Source: Vibrio ouci (GTDB taxonomy: Bacteria; Pseudomonadota; Gammaproteobacteria; Enterobacterales; Vibrionaceae). Taken from it: DNA of 33,926 nucleotides. Every line of letters starts with the position of its first letter. Within the stretch, counting starts at the first letter, position 1. The position numbers were made by a program, and so were the translations under genes. Positions 1 through 7,628 of the stretch are shown piece by piece. The stretch lies in NCBI RefSeq assembly GCF_004551525.1, contig NZ_SATR01000042.1, forward strand, positions 1 to 33,926, written 5' to 3'. A model generated the notes under the pieces. That model was not told where the DNA came from and made no database searches. It worked only from the letters and a program-made list of their open reading frames with translations.

Positions 1-967
1 TTGCTGCGCCTACGTATGTACACGTTGAACGTACACCACCAAGGATGTCAGAAATTGTATCGTGTACTGTGCCGCGGAATGGTAGAAGAACAGTTTTACC
101 TTCAGCTGCGCGGTACTTAGCTACGCCACCAGAGTGCTTAGCCATAGCTGACTGAGAAGACATTCCATAGAACTTCATGAACTGCTTGCCGTCTTTCTCT
201 ACTACTTCACCGCCTGACTCTTCGTGACCTGCTAGCATACCGCCTAGCATGACGAAGTCAGCGCCACCGCCGAATGCTTTAGCAACGTCACCAGCACATG
301 AACAGCCACCGTCACCGATGATCATGCCGCCAAGGCCGTGTGCTGCGTCACCACATTCGATGATTGCAGAAAGTTGTGGGTAACCAACACCAGTTTTAAC
401 GCGTGTTGTACATACAGAACCTGGGCCGATACCTACTTTAACGATATCTGCGCCCGCTAGAATTAGCTCTTCACACATGTCGCCAGTTACAACGTTACCT
501 GCAGAGATAACTTTGTTCGGGAACTCTGCACGAACTTTCTCTACGTACTCAACTAGGTGCTCTGAGTAACCGTTCGCGATATCGATACAGATGAAGATTA
601 GCTCTTCAGATAGCGCCATGATTTGCTTAGTTTTTTCGAACTCAGCGTCAGACGTACCTGTAGAAACGAATACGTTGTTTAGTGTCTTCTTGTCTGCGTT
701 CTTAACGAAGTCAGCCCACTGCTCTACTGAATAGTGCTTGTGTACTGCTGTCATAACGCCGTGTTCAGCCAATGCAGCTGCCATTTCAAAGCTTGCTACC
801 GAATCCATGTTCGCAGCGATTACAGGTACACCAGACCATTGACGGCCGCTGTGCTTGAATGTAAACTCGCGGGTTAATTCAACTTGAGAACGACTTTTAA
901 GAGTAGAACGCTTCGGGCGAAATAGTACATCTTTAAAGCCTAACTTAAGTTCTTGTTCGATACGCAT
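1..967 (-). CDS. guaC: GMP reductase, partial (C-terminus off the window)
   Basis: NADPH-dependent GMP reductase converts GMP to IMP and ammonia in purine salvage; it is a cytosolic TIM-barrel enzyme of the IMPDH/GMPR family. The reverse strand translates from ATG at 967 (MRIEQELKLGFKDVLFRPKR) through 322 codons without a stop to the window edge. Visible hallmarks are the catalytic-cysteine loop GIGPGSVCTTR, the phosphate-binding stretch GDGGCSCAGDVAKAFGGGAD and the GGMLAGHEESGG segment. The enterobacterial enzyme has about 347 residues, so roughly 25 are missing. Upstream sequence AGGAAAATTTATC before the ATG supplies a ribosome-binding site. The leader contains a strong promoter and a terminator-like hairpin, described separately. 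Family identity is certain; the symbol rests on near-identity to remembered GuaC sequences. Confidence 0.97.
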   Translation of the reverse strand, partial: MRIEQELKLGFKDVLFRPKRSTLKSRSQVELTREFTFKHSGRQWSGVPVIAANMDSVASFEMAAALAEHGVMTAVHKHYSVEQWADFVKNADKKTLNNVFVSTGTSDAEFEKTKQIMALSEELIFICIDIANGYSEHLVEYVEKVRAEFPNKVISAGNVVTGDMCEELILAGADIVKVGIGPGSVCTTRVKTGVGYPQLSAIIECGDAAHGLGGMIIGDGGCSCAGDVAKAFGGGADFVMLGGMLAGHEESGGEVVEKDGKQFMKFYGMSSQSAMAKHSGGVAKYRAAEGKTVLLPFRGTVHDTISDILGGVRSTCTYVGAA

Positions 968-1015
968 GATAAATTTTCCTGTAATCAAATTTACGTGTCG
1001 TGCGTTTTCGGTAAA

Positions 1016-1082
1016 CGTTGGCAGACGCTTTACTGAGTTTCGGACACAAAAAAACCGGAGCGTTGGCAGACGCTCCGGTTTT
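1016..1082 (-). promoter_or_regulatory. guaC leader: terminator-like hairpin plus second hairpin with identical loop
   Basis: Read on the minus strand, a perfect 12-bp stem (1082-1071 with 1062-1051) closes the loop TCTGCCAA and is followed by a run of seven T (1054-1048). This has the form of an intrinsic terminator but lies inside the guaC 5' leader, at about the transcription start. Downstream, the 13-mer GCGTCTGCCAACG recurs exactly (1073-1061 and 1028-1016). The second copy sits in a weaker stem GTAAA-G-CG / CGTTTAC with one bulged G. It may be an attenuator, a short released RNA, a 5' stabilising hairpin or a ligand/protein target. I do not recognise it as a known riboswitch class. Confidence 0.6.
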
Positions 1083-1086
1083 CAGC

Positions 1087-1114
1087 ATTATAGGTCGCGA
1101 TTTAATTCTCGCAA
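1087..1114 (-). promoter_or_regulatory. Sigma-70-type promoter for guaC
   Basis: On the minus strand TTGCGA (1114-1109) is followed after 16 bp by a perfect TATAAT (1092-1087). Transcription would begin near 1080, at the foot of a 12-bp hairpin, about 113 nt before the guaC start codon. It is the best sigma-70 match seen upstream of guaC. Confidence 0.7.
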
Positions 1115-1230
1115 GACTGATATTTTCAATTTTTTTGTGATACAGTTCGGTTAAGTTGCATACCTAGCCCACCGCAACCCTTTCAATTCCCTATGCTTTT
1201 CCCTTAAAAACAAACACTTAACTCAATTCA

Positions 1231-1246
1231 TGTAAAACGTTTGCGC
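1231..1246 (-). promoter_or_regulatory. PurR-like operator
   Basis: The minus strand reads GCGCAAACGTTTTACA, which shares the 12-base core CGCAAACGTTTT with the PurR consensus ACGCAAACGTTTTCGT. It lies upstream of guaC, a purine salvage gene, but about 115 bp beyond the -35 box at 1114-1109. It would therefore act on a further upstream promoter or by looping. The rest of the 967-1491 gap holds the guaC leader and the receptor terminator, and no gene I can support. Confidence 0.4.
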
Positions 1247-1440
1247 AATCCTTTTCGTCTCACTATTGAAAGTATATTGACCAAACGAACCGTTTTTTAC
1301 CTGAAAACACGAAAATATCACCGAAAACTGCCCTTTTAGACTCATCACTAAATAACAAAAATAGGTACTGTTTGGTTGATTTTTAGACATTCAACAACGT
1401 TTTTCTTCGCTTTGCCCTTCAAGGCACAAAATCCAGATAC

Positions 1441-1472
1441 AAAAAAAGCAGAAGCCCTTACCGACTTCTGCT
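1441..1472 (-). terminator. Rho-independent terminator of the chemotaxis receptor gene
   Basis: On the minus strand the stem AGCAGAAG (1472-1465) pairs with CTTCTGCT (1454-1447) and is followed by a run of T (1447-1441). It starts 20 bp past the receptor stop codon. Confidence 0.85.
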
Positions 1473-1491
1473 CTTGTTTTTCGTTAAAGCG

Positions 1492-3120
1492 TTACAGTTT
1501 GAAGAAAGCTAGCTGTGCTTTCTGCTTCTCTGCGAGTGCTGATAGCTCGTTACTTGCACTTGCGCTTTGGCAAATACCAGATACGTTTTGGTTCACAAGC
1601 TCAGACATGTTGACCACATTGCGGTTAATGTCTTGAGTCACTTGTGATTGCTGCTCTGCCGCTGTCGCTACTTGGGTATTTGCGTCGTTAATGTTGGTCA
1701 CCGACTCAGTAATACCTTGTAGTGCACTGTTTGCTTGCAGTGCTAGCTCGTTGTTCTTATCTAACATCTCTAGGCTTAACTGCATGCTGTCATTTGCTAG
1801 ACCAGATTGCTTCTGAAGCTCTTCGATGATCGCTTGGATTTCACCTGTAGACTCTTGAGTGCGCGCTGCAAGCATACGAACTTCATCCGCTACTACAGCG
1901 AAGCCACGGCCAGACTCACCCGCACGCGCCGCTTCAATTGCCGCATTCAGGGCTAGGAGGTTAGTTTGCTCAGACACGCCGCGAATCACTTCAATCACGT
2001 CATTGATTTGCTCTGACTGCTCTTTTAGCGTTAGAACCACACTCGCTGCTTCATTTAGTGCTTGACCCATTTGAGCGCTTGCTTGGTTGCTTTCTTCGAA
2101 GATATCTAGGCCAGATTTTGCAAGTTGGTCTGCTTCGCGTGCTGTCGAATCCGCTAGTTGCGCGTTATCACTCACGTTATCTGCAGTGCTTGATAGCTCA
2201 TTAACTGCTGAAGCCACTTGTTCAATTTCAGCCAACTCTTGCTGTGCGTTTGCTTGAGCTTGAGTCATTACCGCTGCAAGTTCTGTCGATGCTGAAGCAA
2301 CCTCTTCACTGATACGCGCTAATTCGTTAACTGTCGCATGAAGTTTTTCAGCTGTTTCGTTCACATCTTCGCTTAGGTGAGCAATTTCGTTGTCGCCATC
2401 AACGTCCGCACGAACTGATAGATCGCCTGCAGCAATTTTACGCATCACTTCTTGTAAGCGTTGAATTGGTGTCACGATCATGCCTGATAGTACCCAAGCA
2501 ACCAGTAGTGAAATAGCTAGAACAGAAAGTACAAGGATCATCGCTAGATTCTGTACCTTGGCATTTTGCTCTGCGCTGTTATCCATTGCCGCTGAAGCAA
2601 ACTTGTTTACCTTTGCAGATAGCTTATTGATGCTTTCAACCATCTGGTTGCCAGAATCACGGTATTGAGCGATGAAGTTTGAGTACTCCTGCTCGCTTAC
2701 CGAACCTTGGTCACGACGTGAAAACAGTTCAACCGCGCGGTTAGAGAACTGGACGTAGTTTTCAATAGCACGGCGCACACCATTAACATCTTCACGGAAA
2801 GTAGCGCGGCTCGCCATCATATCTAGGTCTTTCTGAATTTGTGATAAGCCAGTTTTTAACTCACTCAGAAAAACATCACGGCGCGACGAATCGTAAATCG
2901 CGTAAACCGCACTGATTCGTAATGGGTATACTTGGTCATCAATCTGAGCAAGTTTATCTTTATAGAACACTAATGAGTCTGTGTTTGAAGAGATAATCTC
3001 TTGCTCTGCTTCTAGATTATTCTTAGTAATCCAAAGAGCGATAAACAGCGCGAAAGTGGTAAATAGTACAGGTACCAAGACCTGCGTTCGAATAGACAAG
3101 TTTTTAAGCGATAATTGCAT
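1492..3120 (-). CDS. Methyl-accepting chemotaxis protein
   Basis: Transmembrane chemoreceptor that relays a ligand signal to CheA/CheW. The 542-residue product has TM1 at about 12-31, a periplasmic sensor of about 155 residues (helical, four-helix-bundle type by length and pattern), TM2 at about 190-213, a HAMP domain at about 215-266 and a long cytoplasmic signalling coiled coil. The hallmark hairpin EAARAGESGRGFAVVADEVR is present. There is no CheR/CheB-binding pentapeptide; the protein ends AFFKL. I chose ATG at 3120 (MQLSLKNL) over a TTG four codons upstream because GAG lies 7 bases before it and the first membrane helix then starts at a usual position. The gene stands alone with its own terminator. 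The ligand is unknown. Confidence 0.95.
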   Translation of the reverse strand: MQLSLKNLSIRTQVLVPVLFTTFALFIALWITKNNLEAEQEIISSNTDSLVFYKDKLAQIDDQVYPLRISAVYAIYDSSRRDVFLSELKTGLSQIQKDLDMMASRATFREDVNGVRRAIENYVQFSNRAVELFSRRDQGSVSEQEYSNFIAQYRDSGNQMVESINKLSAKVNKFASAAMDNSAEQNAKVQNLAMILVLSVLAISLLVAWVLSGMIVTPIQRLQEVMRKIAAGDLSVRADVDGDNEIAHLSEDVNETAEKLHATVNELARISEEVASASTELAAVMTQAQANAQQELAEIEQVASAVNELSSTADNVSDNAQLADSTAREADQLAKSGLDIFEESNQASAQMGQALNEAASVVLTLKEQSEQINDVIEVIRGVSEQTNLLALNAAIEAARAGESGRGFAVVADEVRMLAARTQESTGEIQAIIEELQKQSGLANDSMQLSLEMLDKNNELALQANSALQGITESVTNINDANTQVATAAEQQSQVTQDINRNVVNMSELVNQNVSGICQSASASNELSALAEKQKAQLAFFKL

Positions 3121-3341
3121 TATTTTTCTCAATCAAGTTTTGTTTGATTTCATCCTTGATCTGGGAATATTCCCACAACATAAAGGGCGCGGAGTCTAGC
3201 ACAAATAACAGCCGAAATGACAAACAACCACTTAAAAAATCTGGATTTTTTCTTTAACCGTTTGCGTGCGCAGTTATGCCCTAGATTCCATATGCAACCG
3301 ATTTATAAAACATATGCTTCCATCCCTCTTTGACCCAACAC

Positions 3342-3367
3342 AAAAAAAGGCCAAGCAATGCTCGGCC
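3342..3367 (-). terminator. Terminator downstream of porin gene
   Basis: The minus strand forms GGCCGAGC (3367-3360), loop ATT, GCTTGGCC (3356-3349) with one G-U pair, followed by seven T. It lies 28 bp past the porin stop. Confidence 0.8.
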
Positions 3368-3395
3368 AATTAGCTTGAACTTCAGGCAGTTCGAG

Positions 3396-4331
3396 TTAGA
3401 AATCGTAGCGAATACCCGCTTGTAGCTCGTCTTCTGTATTGTCTAGCTGCTGGAACATGTAGCCTACGTACGTGCGAAGGTTACCGTTAAACTTGTGCTC
3501 CACTTCTAGCGCAATGTGATCCGTTGTGTCTGTGTTATCTACTTCTTGGTAGTTGTACACGGCGATTAGCGAGGTTTTACCTAGCTTGTATTTTGCGCCA
3601 AGCTCGAACATGTTCGCATCGAACTCTTGGTTTGCCGTTACTACCGTACCATCACCATAGATTGCAGCGAGCGTTAATGCGTCTAGCTTGAAGCTTGCAC
3701 CAAGGTTGACCTGATCTTCAGACTTATCACCTTGATCTTGAGTTGTGTAGCCAAGACCTAAGTCAAGACCAAAATCAAAACCGTAAACCGCTGACAGGCC
3801 GAAGCTGTCGTTGTCTTTTTGGTCTGACGCGATGTAGTTCGCTTTAACCGTTAGTGCTTCAAAGTTACCTGAGTAAACGAAGTTGTTTTCACGCTTGTCT
3901 TTGTTCGCACCAATAAGGTCAGCTGCTGCTTCATCAAACGTGTTCATTAAATCCGTGAAGTCGGTAACCTGAACCTGTGCAGAGTCTTGCTTACCGTAAG
4001 AGAACTCGCCAAAGTTAGTACCGAAACCTGCGTACACATAACGGTTGTTGATGGTAGAGCTTGAGTCTGTACCGACTTCCGCTTCATATTTACCAAAACC
4101 GTACAAACCGTCAGATAGCTCTGTTTTACCTACAAAGTTAAAACGTGCATGAGACTTGTCGTCAAATGAGCTGTCCGTCGCTGATTCGTTTTCGTCAGAG
4201 ATATTGAAACGCGCTTCCGCACGACCGCCAACTTTTAACTCTGTGCCTTCTGATTTGTAAACTGTCGCTGCTAGTGAAGAACCTGATACTAGGGCTGCAA
4301 ATACTGCTGACGCTACCGCTGCTTTTTTCAT
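3396..4331 (-). CDS. Gram-negative general porin (outer-membrane beta-barrel)
   Basis: Trimeric outer-membrane porin for passive uptake of small solutes. The 311-residue precursor has a signal peptide of 21 residues ending SSLA before ATVYKSEG. Alternating polar/aromatic strands follow (for example ELKVGGRAEARFNI, YGFGKYEAEVG, NRYVYAGFGTNFGEFSYGKQD), and the protein ends in the aromatic C-terminal signature GIRYDF recognised by the Bam machinery. The PEFG-like loop and length fit Vibrio OmpU-type or related porins; I cannot say which paralogue. AAGGTAAATAAG precedes the ATG. The acidic charge of the loops is typical of marine vibrios. The upstream Lrp-family gene has the same orientation but is 168 bp away, and its control over the porin is only possible. 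Confidence 0.92.
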   Translation of the reverse strand: MKKAAVASAVFAALVSGSSLAATVYKSEGTELKVGGRAEARFNISDENESATDSSFDDKSHARFNFVGKTELSDGLYGFGKYEAEVGTDSSSTINNRYVYAGFGTNFGEFSYGKQDSAQVQVTDFTDLMNTFDEAAADLIGANKDKRENNFVYSGNFEALTVKANYIASDQKDNDSFGLSAVYGFDFGLDLGLGYTTQDQGDKSEDQVNLGASFKLDALTLAAIYGDGTVVTANQEFDANMFELGAKYKLGKTSLIAVYNYQEVDNTDTTDHIALEVEHKFNGNLRTYVGYMFQQLDNTEDELQAGIRYDF

Positions 4332-4499
4332 CTTATTTACCTTGCATTTATAATGAGCTTCTGTGCTCGAACTGTGTGATGCGAGATAAATTAGAGGGAT
4401 AGCATTAAGCTTTAATTGCTAATCCATTACGATTAGATGGCGATTAAGTGTATGAATTATTACAGATAGTACTATTTAGCTTACATATTCACTCACTTG

Positions 4500-4940
4500 C
4501 TATCGTTCATCCTTTGAAGAGTCCATCACCACCATTGTGGTGATTGATTGGACGTGTTCACACTCGCCAAGTACATCGGCGTGAAACTTCTTATAGCTAG
4601 GTAAGTCACGGGTCTCTACCCGGAGAAGGTATTCGTTAGCGCCAGTAATGTTATGGCATTCGACCACTTCATCAACGAACTGGACGTGTTGTTCAAACTC
4701 TAGTTGTGATTGCTTGCGGTGGCTCGATAACCCGATAGAGACGTAGGCAATGAAACCAACACCAAGCTGACTGCTATCAATCAGTACCCGGTAACCTTTG
4801 ATCACGCCTTGTTTTTCAAGTTCTTGGACTCTTCTTAAGGTTGCAGAGGCTGACAATCCAATCCTTTCAGAAAGCTCTACATTGGAGATTCTTCCGTCTA
4901 CTTTAAGCTCTTGCAATATTCTTTCGTCAAATCTGTCCAT
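4500..4940 (-). CDS. Lrp/AsnC family transcriptional regulator
   Basis: DNA-binding regulator that usually senses amino acids. The 146-residue protein has an N-terminal winged helix-turn-helix (residues 3-60, LKVDGRISNVELSERIGLSA, then SATLRRVQELEKQGVIKGY) and a RAM ligand/oligomerisation domain (about 65-140, with GANEYLLRV). Length is normal for the family. It is divergent from a LysE-type amino-acid exporter 146 bp away, a common arrangement in which the Lrp-like protein controls the exporter. A 17-bp palindrome in the shared intergenic region is a candidate operator. It is a specific paralogue, not global Lrp. Confidence 0.95.
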   Translation of the reverse strand: MDRFDERILQELKVDGRISNVELSERIGLSASATLRRVQELEKQGVIKGYRVLIDSSQLGVGFIAYVSIGLSSHRKQSQLEFEQHVQFVDEVVECHNITGANEYLLRVETRDLPSYKKFHADVLGECEHVQSITTMVVMDSSKDER

Positions 4941-5044
4941 GCCTATCCTTTATTGCGTAATTTTCCCTTAGAGTTCGAATAAAAGCACAAAATTGCTCAC
5001 AAATCCACCTACTATAAGTGTGACCGGTCAAAACACCCTTTTTC

Positions 5045-5061
5045 ACGCAATTATCTTGCGT
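5045..5061. promoter_or_regulatory. Candidate operator of the Lrp-type regulator
   Basis: Perfect inverted repeat ACGCAA-N5-TTGCGT just upstream of the exporter gene. A further TTGCGT half-site (4953-4958) lies just upstream of the regulator's own start. Paired sites between a divergent regulator and target suit Lrp-type wrapping, but assignment to this regulator is inference. Confidence 0.5.
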
Positions 5062-5086
5062 CCGTTGAACTCATAAGGAAATCAAT

Positions 5087-5671
5087 ATGGAATTCGAACA
5101 GCTTAGCGCGCTGGTGCTATTTGCTTTTGTCTCTACGTTTACGCCCGGTCCAAACAACTTAATGCTGATGACTTCCGGTGCTAACGTCGGTTATATGCGT
5201 ACCCTTCCCCATATGAGTGGTGTCGCGTTTGGGTTTGCCTTCATGGTTCTTATTGTTGGCCTAGGCTTATCGTCAGTTTTCACCGCATATCCCATCACTC
5301 ATACCGTGCTTAAGTACATCAGTTTGGCTTATTTGGTCTATTTAGCAGCAAAGATCGCATTGAGCGGCCGCGCAAAAGATGTCGAAGATTTTAAACCAAT
5401 GAGCTTTTTTGGTGCTGCCAGTTTCCAATGGGTCAACCCTAAAGGTTGGTCAATGGCCTTAAGCTCGGTAACGCTATACAGCAACGGCGGTGGTTGGTTT
5501 GAACTGGGTATTATTTCAGTAACGTTTCTACTGGTTAACTACCCATCAGGCACTTTTTGGATTTTGGCTGGGCGCGAGCTACAGCGCTGGCTAACCAATT
5601 CATTTCGTGTTCGTGCGTTCAATATTTCGATGGCAGTTCTGCTGGTAGGTTCTACCCTGCCGATGATCTAA
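5087..5671 (+). CDS. LysE/RhtB-family amino-acid exporter
   Basis: Inner-membrane efflux protein of the LysE superfamily, exporting amino acids or their analogues. The 194-residue product has the family signature FTPGPNNLMLMTSGANVGY near residue 20, six likely membrane helices and the internal motif FQWVNPKGWSMALSS. Length is typical (about 195-210). A ribosome-binding site CATAAGGAAATCAAT precedes the ATG. It is transcribed divergently from an Lrp-family gene that is its likely regulator. Substrate cannot be told from sequence. Confidence 0.93.
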   Translation: MEFEQLSALVLFAFVSTFTPGPNNLMLMTSGANVGYMRTLPHMSGVAFGFAFMVLIVGLGLSSVFTAYPITHTVLKYISLAYLVYLAAKIALSGRAKDVEDFKPMSFFGAASFQWVNPKGWSMALSSVTLYSNGGGWFELGIISVTFLLVNYPSGTFWILAGRELQRWLTNSFRVRAFNISMAVLLVGSTLPMI

Positions 5672-5736
5672 ATAGTCAGTAATGTAAATTTGTTTAAAGA
5701 TGCTATTCAATTTGCGATTCTGTTGTTAATCTAAAT

Positions 5737-5755
5737 GCGAACAAGAATAATTATC
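5737..5755 (+). promoter_or_regulatory. Fur-box-like site
   Basis: GCGAACAAGAATAATTATC matches the 19-bp Fur consensus GATAATGATAATCATTATC at 13 positions. It lies 10 bp before the siderophore-interacting protein gene. Iron-repressed expression would fit the gene's role. Confidence 0.5.
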
Positions 5756-5765
5756 GAGTCGTAAT

Positions 5766-6539
5766 ATGAAAAAGCCATCACCAAAACAAGTTGCTGTCGT
5801 CGCTACCGAGTCCATCACACCCAATATGCAGAGAATTACGTTCCAGTCAGAATCATTACGTGAGTTCCCTGCCAACTGTGAAGGTAGTTACATCAAGCTA
5901 TTGTTTACCCCGTCAGGCTCTACTGACCTATCGACAATGGGCCCAGACGACAGACCGGTTATGCGCACTTACACTATTCGCCAGTTTGATGCCCAAGCAG
6001 GTACTATCGAAGTCGACTTTGTGAGGCATATTACTGAAGATCTTCAGTGTGGTTTCGCTGCACGTTGGGCGATGGATGCAAGCGTGGGTGACACCATGTC
6101 GATTGCTGGTCCTGGTGCAATTCAAGATATGAACACCGAAGCCGATTGGTTCTTTATGACGGCAGATATGACCGCATTGCCAGCCCTATCAGCCAAGATC
6201 AAACAACTGCCTCGTGATGCAAAAGGCTACGCTGTCGTAAAGGTAATTTCTGAGCAAGACATTCAACCTTTAGACGCGCCAGAGCAACTTGCTGTGCATT
6301 GGGTGTTTGAACAAGACGATCTTGCTGAGTCTGCACGCCAACTAGAATGGCTTGATGGTAGTGCGTCTGTTTGGTGTGCGTGTGAGTTTGATTCGATGCG
6401 CGCCCTGCGCCAATACTTCAGAAATGAAAAGCAGGTAGAACGCGAAAATATCTACATCAGCAGCTATTGGAAACAAGGCGTTGCAGAAGATGGCCACAAG
6501 GTGATTAAACGCCAAGATGCTGAAGAACAAGAAGCTTAA
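5766..6539 (+). CDS. Siderophore-interacting protein (FAD-dependent ferric-siderophore reductase)
   Basis: Cytoplasmic flavoprotein of the SIP family (ViuB/YqjH type) that reduces iron bound to imported siderophores so that it is released. In 257 residues it shows the FAD-binding motif RPVMRTYTIR (about 59-68), a ferredoxin-reductase-like barrel before it, the nucleotide-domain segment MTADMTALPALSAKI and the C-terminal family motif YISSYWKQGVAEDGH. Length is normal. The start codon has only a poor ribosome-binding site (GAG seven bases upstream). A Fur-like box immediately upstream suggests iron repression. No siderophore transporter or biosynthesis gene is adjacent, so it stands alone as a reductase. 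Confidence 0.92.
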   Translation: MKKPSPKQVAVVATESITPNMQRITFQSESLREFPANCEGSYIKLLFTPSGSTDLSTMGPDDRPVMRTYTIRQFDAQAGTIEVDFVRHITEDLQCGFAARWAMDASVGDTMSIAGPGAIQDMNTEADWFFMTADMTALPALSAKIKQLPRDAKGYAVVKVISEQDIQPLDAPEQLAVHWVFEQDDLAESARQLEWLDGSASVWCACEFDSMRALRQYFRNEKQVERENIYISSYWKQGVAEDGHKVIKRQDAEEQEA

Positions 6540-6549
6540 AGGCAAAAAT

Positions 6550-6571
6550 TAAGGGGGAACACTCCCCCTTA
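6550..6571 (-). terminator. Terminator between convergent genes
   Basis: TAAGGGGG-N6-CCCCCTTA is an 8-bp hairpin. On the minus strand it is followed by TTTTTGC, so it best terminates the LysR gene, but its position just past the SIP stop lets it serve both. Confidence 0.7.
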
Positions 6572-6574
6572 TTG

Positions 6575-7444
6575 TTAACCTAGTTTTTCCGCCAAGAAAT
6601 CAATCAGCAAACGTACTTTTGGTGACAAGTTACGGTTTTGCGGATAGAGCGCCCAGATCCCTTCTCTCTCATCACGGTATTCGGTCAGAACTTCCACCAG
6701 CTCCCCTGAATCTAACGCTTCTTGAACATAGTGATCAGGCAACTGCGCAAGGCCTAAGCCCCGTTTGGCAGCATCTAATAATGCGTAGCCAGAGTTACAG
6801 TGAATACGCCCAGACACTCGCATCGACTTCTCACCTTTGGTATCTCTAAAACGCCAATATTCCACAGAACCCACTAAACACTGATGGTTGCTCAGCTCTG
6901 ATAACGTATGAGGTTCACCAAATCGGTCTAGATAATCTGGGCTGGCACACACGTAAAGCTGTCGGCTTGAGAGACGCTTAGCGATAAGACTGGAGTCTTG
7001 CAGTCGACCAAGACGAATCGCGACATCGACTCCAAGCTCAATAAGATCGAGCTTTTGGTTAGTAAGCATCAAGTCGAGATTCACCTGCGGGTAGAGCTCT
7101 AAAAACTGATGAAGTAACGGAGCAAGGTGCTGTTCACCATAAGTAACCGGAGCAGTGACTTTAAGCAGCCCTTTTGGCGTTGATTGCATTTGGGTCACGG
7201 CCAATTCAGCTAACTCAAGGCCCTCAACCAAGTGCTTACACTGTTGGTAATACAGTTGTCCCGCTTCCGTGAGCGACACTTTACGCGTGGTACGGTTGAA
7301 AAGCTTAACCGCTAAACGTTCTTCTAATGCAGATACTCGTCGACTGATCTGAGCGACGGAAGTATCTAATTTTTTTGCTGCGGCGGTAAATGATTGGGTC
7401 TCTGCTACCCCAACAAATTCACTTACCCCTTCCCAGTTGGCCAT
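6575..7444 (-). CDS. LysR-family transcriptional regulator
   Basis: LysR-type regulator, 289 residues from the chosen ATG at 7444 (MANWEGVSEFVGVAETQSFT). The winged helix-turn-helix is at about 1-60 (AAAKKLDTSVAQISRRVSAL, then LFNRTTRKVSLTEAG), followed by a periplasmic-binding-protein-like effector domain (about 88-289). An upstream in-frame start at 7522 would add 26 residues with no homology and no ribosome-binding site; AGAG lies ahead of the chosen ATG. It is divergent from the DUF1254/DUF1214 gene 184 bp away, which is its likeliest target. Sequence resembles the DsdC/YafC-like branch of short LysR proteins that often sit beside oxidoreductases; effector unknown. Confidence 0.93.
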   Translation of the reverse strand: MANWEGVSEFVGVAETQSFTAAAKKLDTSVAQISRRVSALEERLAVKLFNRTTRKVSLTEAGQLYYQQCKHLVEGLELAELAVTQMQSTPKGLLKVTAPVTYGEQHLAPLLHQFLELYPQVNLDLMLTNQKLDLIELGVDVAIRLGRLQDSSLIAKRLSSRQLYVCASPDYLDRFGEPHTLSELSNHQCLVGSVEYWRFRDTKGEKSMRVSGRIHCNSGYALLDAAKRGLGLAQLPDHYVQEALDSGELVEVLTEYRDEREGIWALYPQNRNLSPKVRLLIDFLAEKLG

Positions 7445-7628
7445 AAGCTGCTCTGCAATATTCGGTGTTATTTTTGCGAGCATTATTACAGATATGCAAT
7501 AGAAGCTGCAATCGACTCGCAAACGAATTGAAGCATTCTATGCTCATTTCTGAGCCTTACGATTATCAATTTTGTTCGCGGACTTGATTTAAAGTGAAGT
7601 TACTGACCAAAACCAATTAGGTAAATCT

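Noticed and set aside
967..1140. Known purine (guanine/adenine) riboswitch upstream of guaC
   Set aside because: The conserved three-way junction and loop bases of that class are not visible; only the two UCUGCCAA-loop hairpins are.
1376..1636. 86-codon frame on the plus strand
   Set aside because: It overlaps the receptor gene's 3' end and its terminator, and is antisense shadow without a ribosome-binding site.
4419..4436. CTAATC-N6-GATTAG inverted repeat between porin and Lrp-type genes
   Set aside because: Short, AT-rich and without a T-run; could arise by chance. Not enough for an operator or terminator call.
7445..7522. N-terminal extension of the LysR protein to an upstream ATG
   Set aside because: The added 26 residues precede the normal LysR start, show no homology and have no ribosome-binding site.
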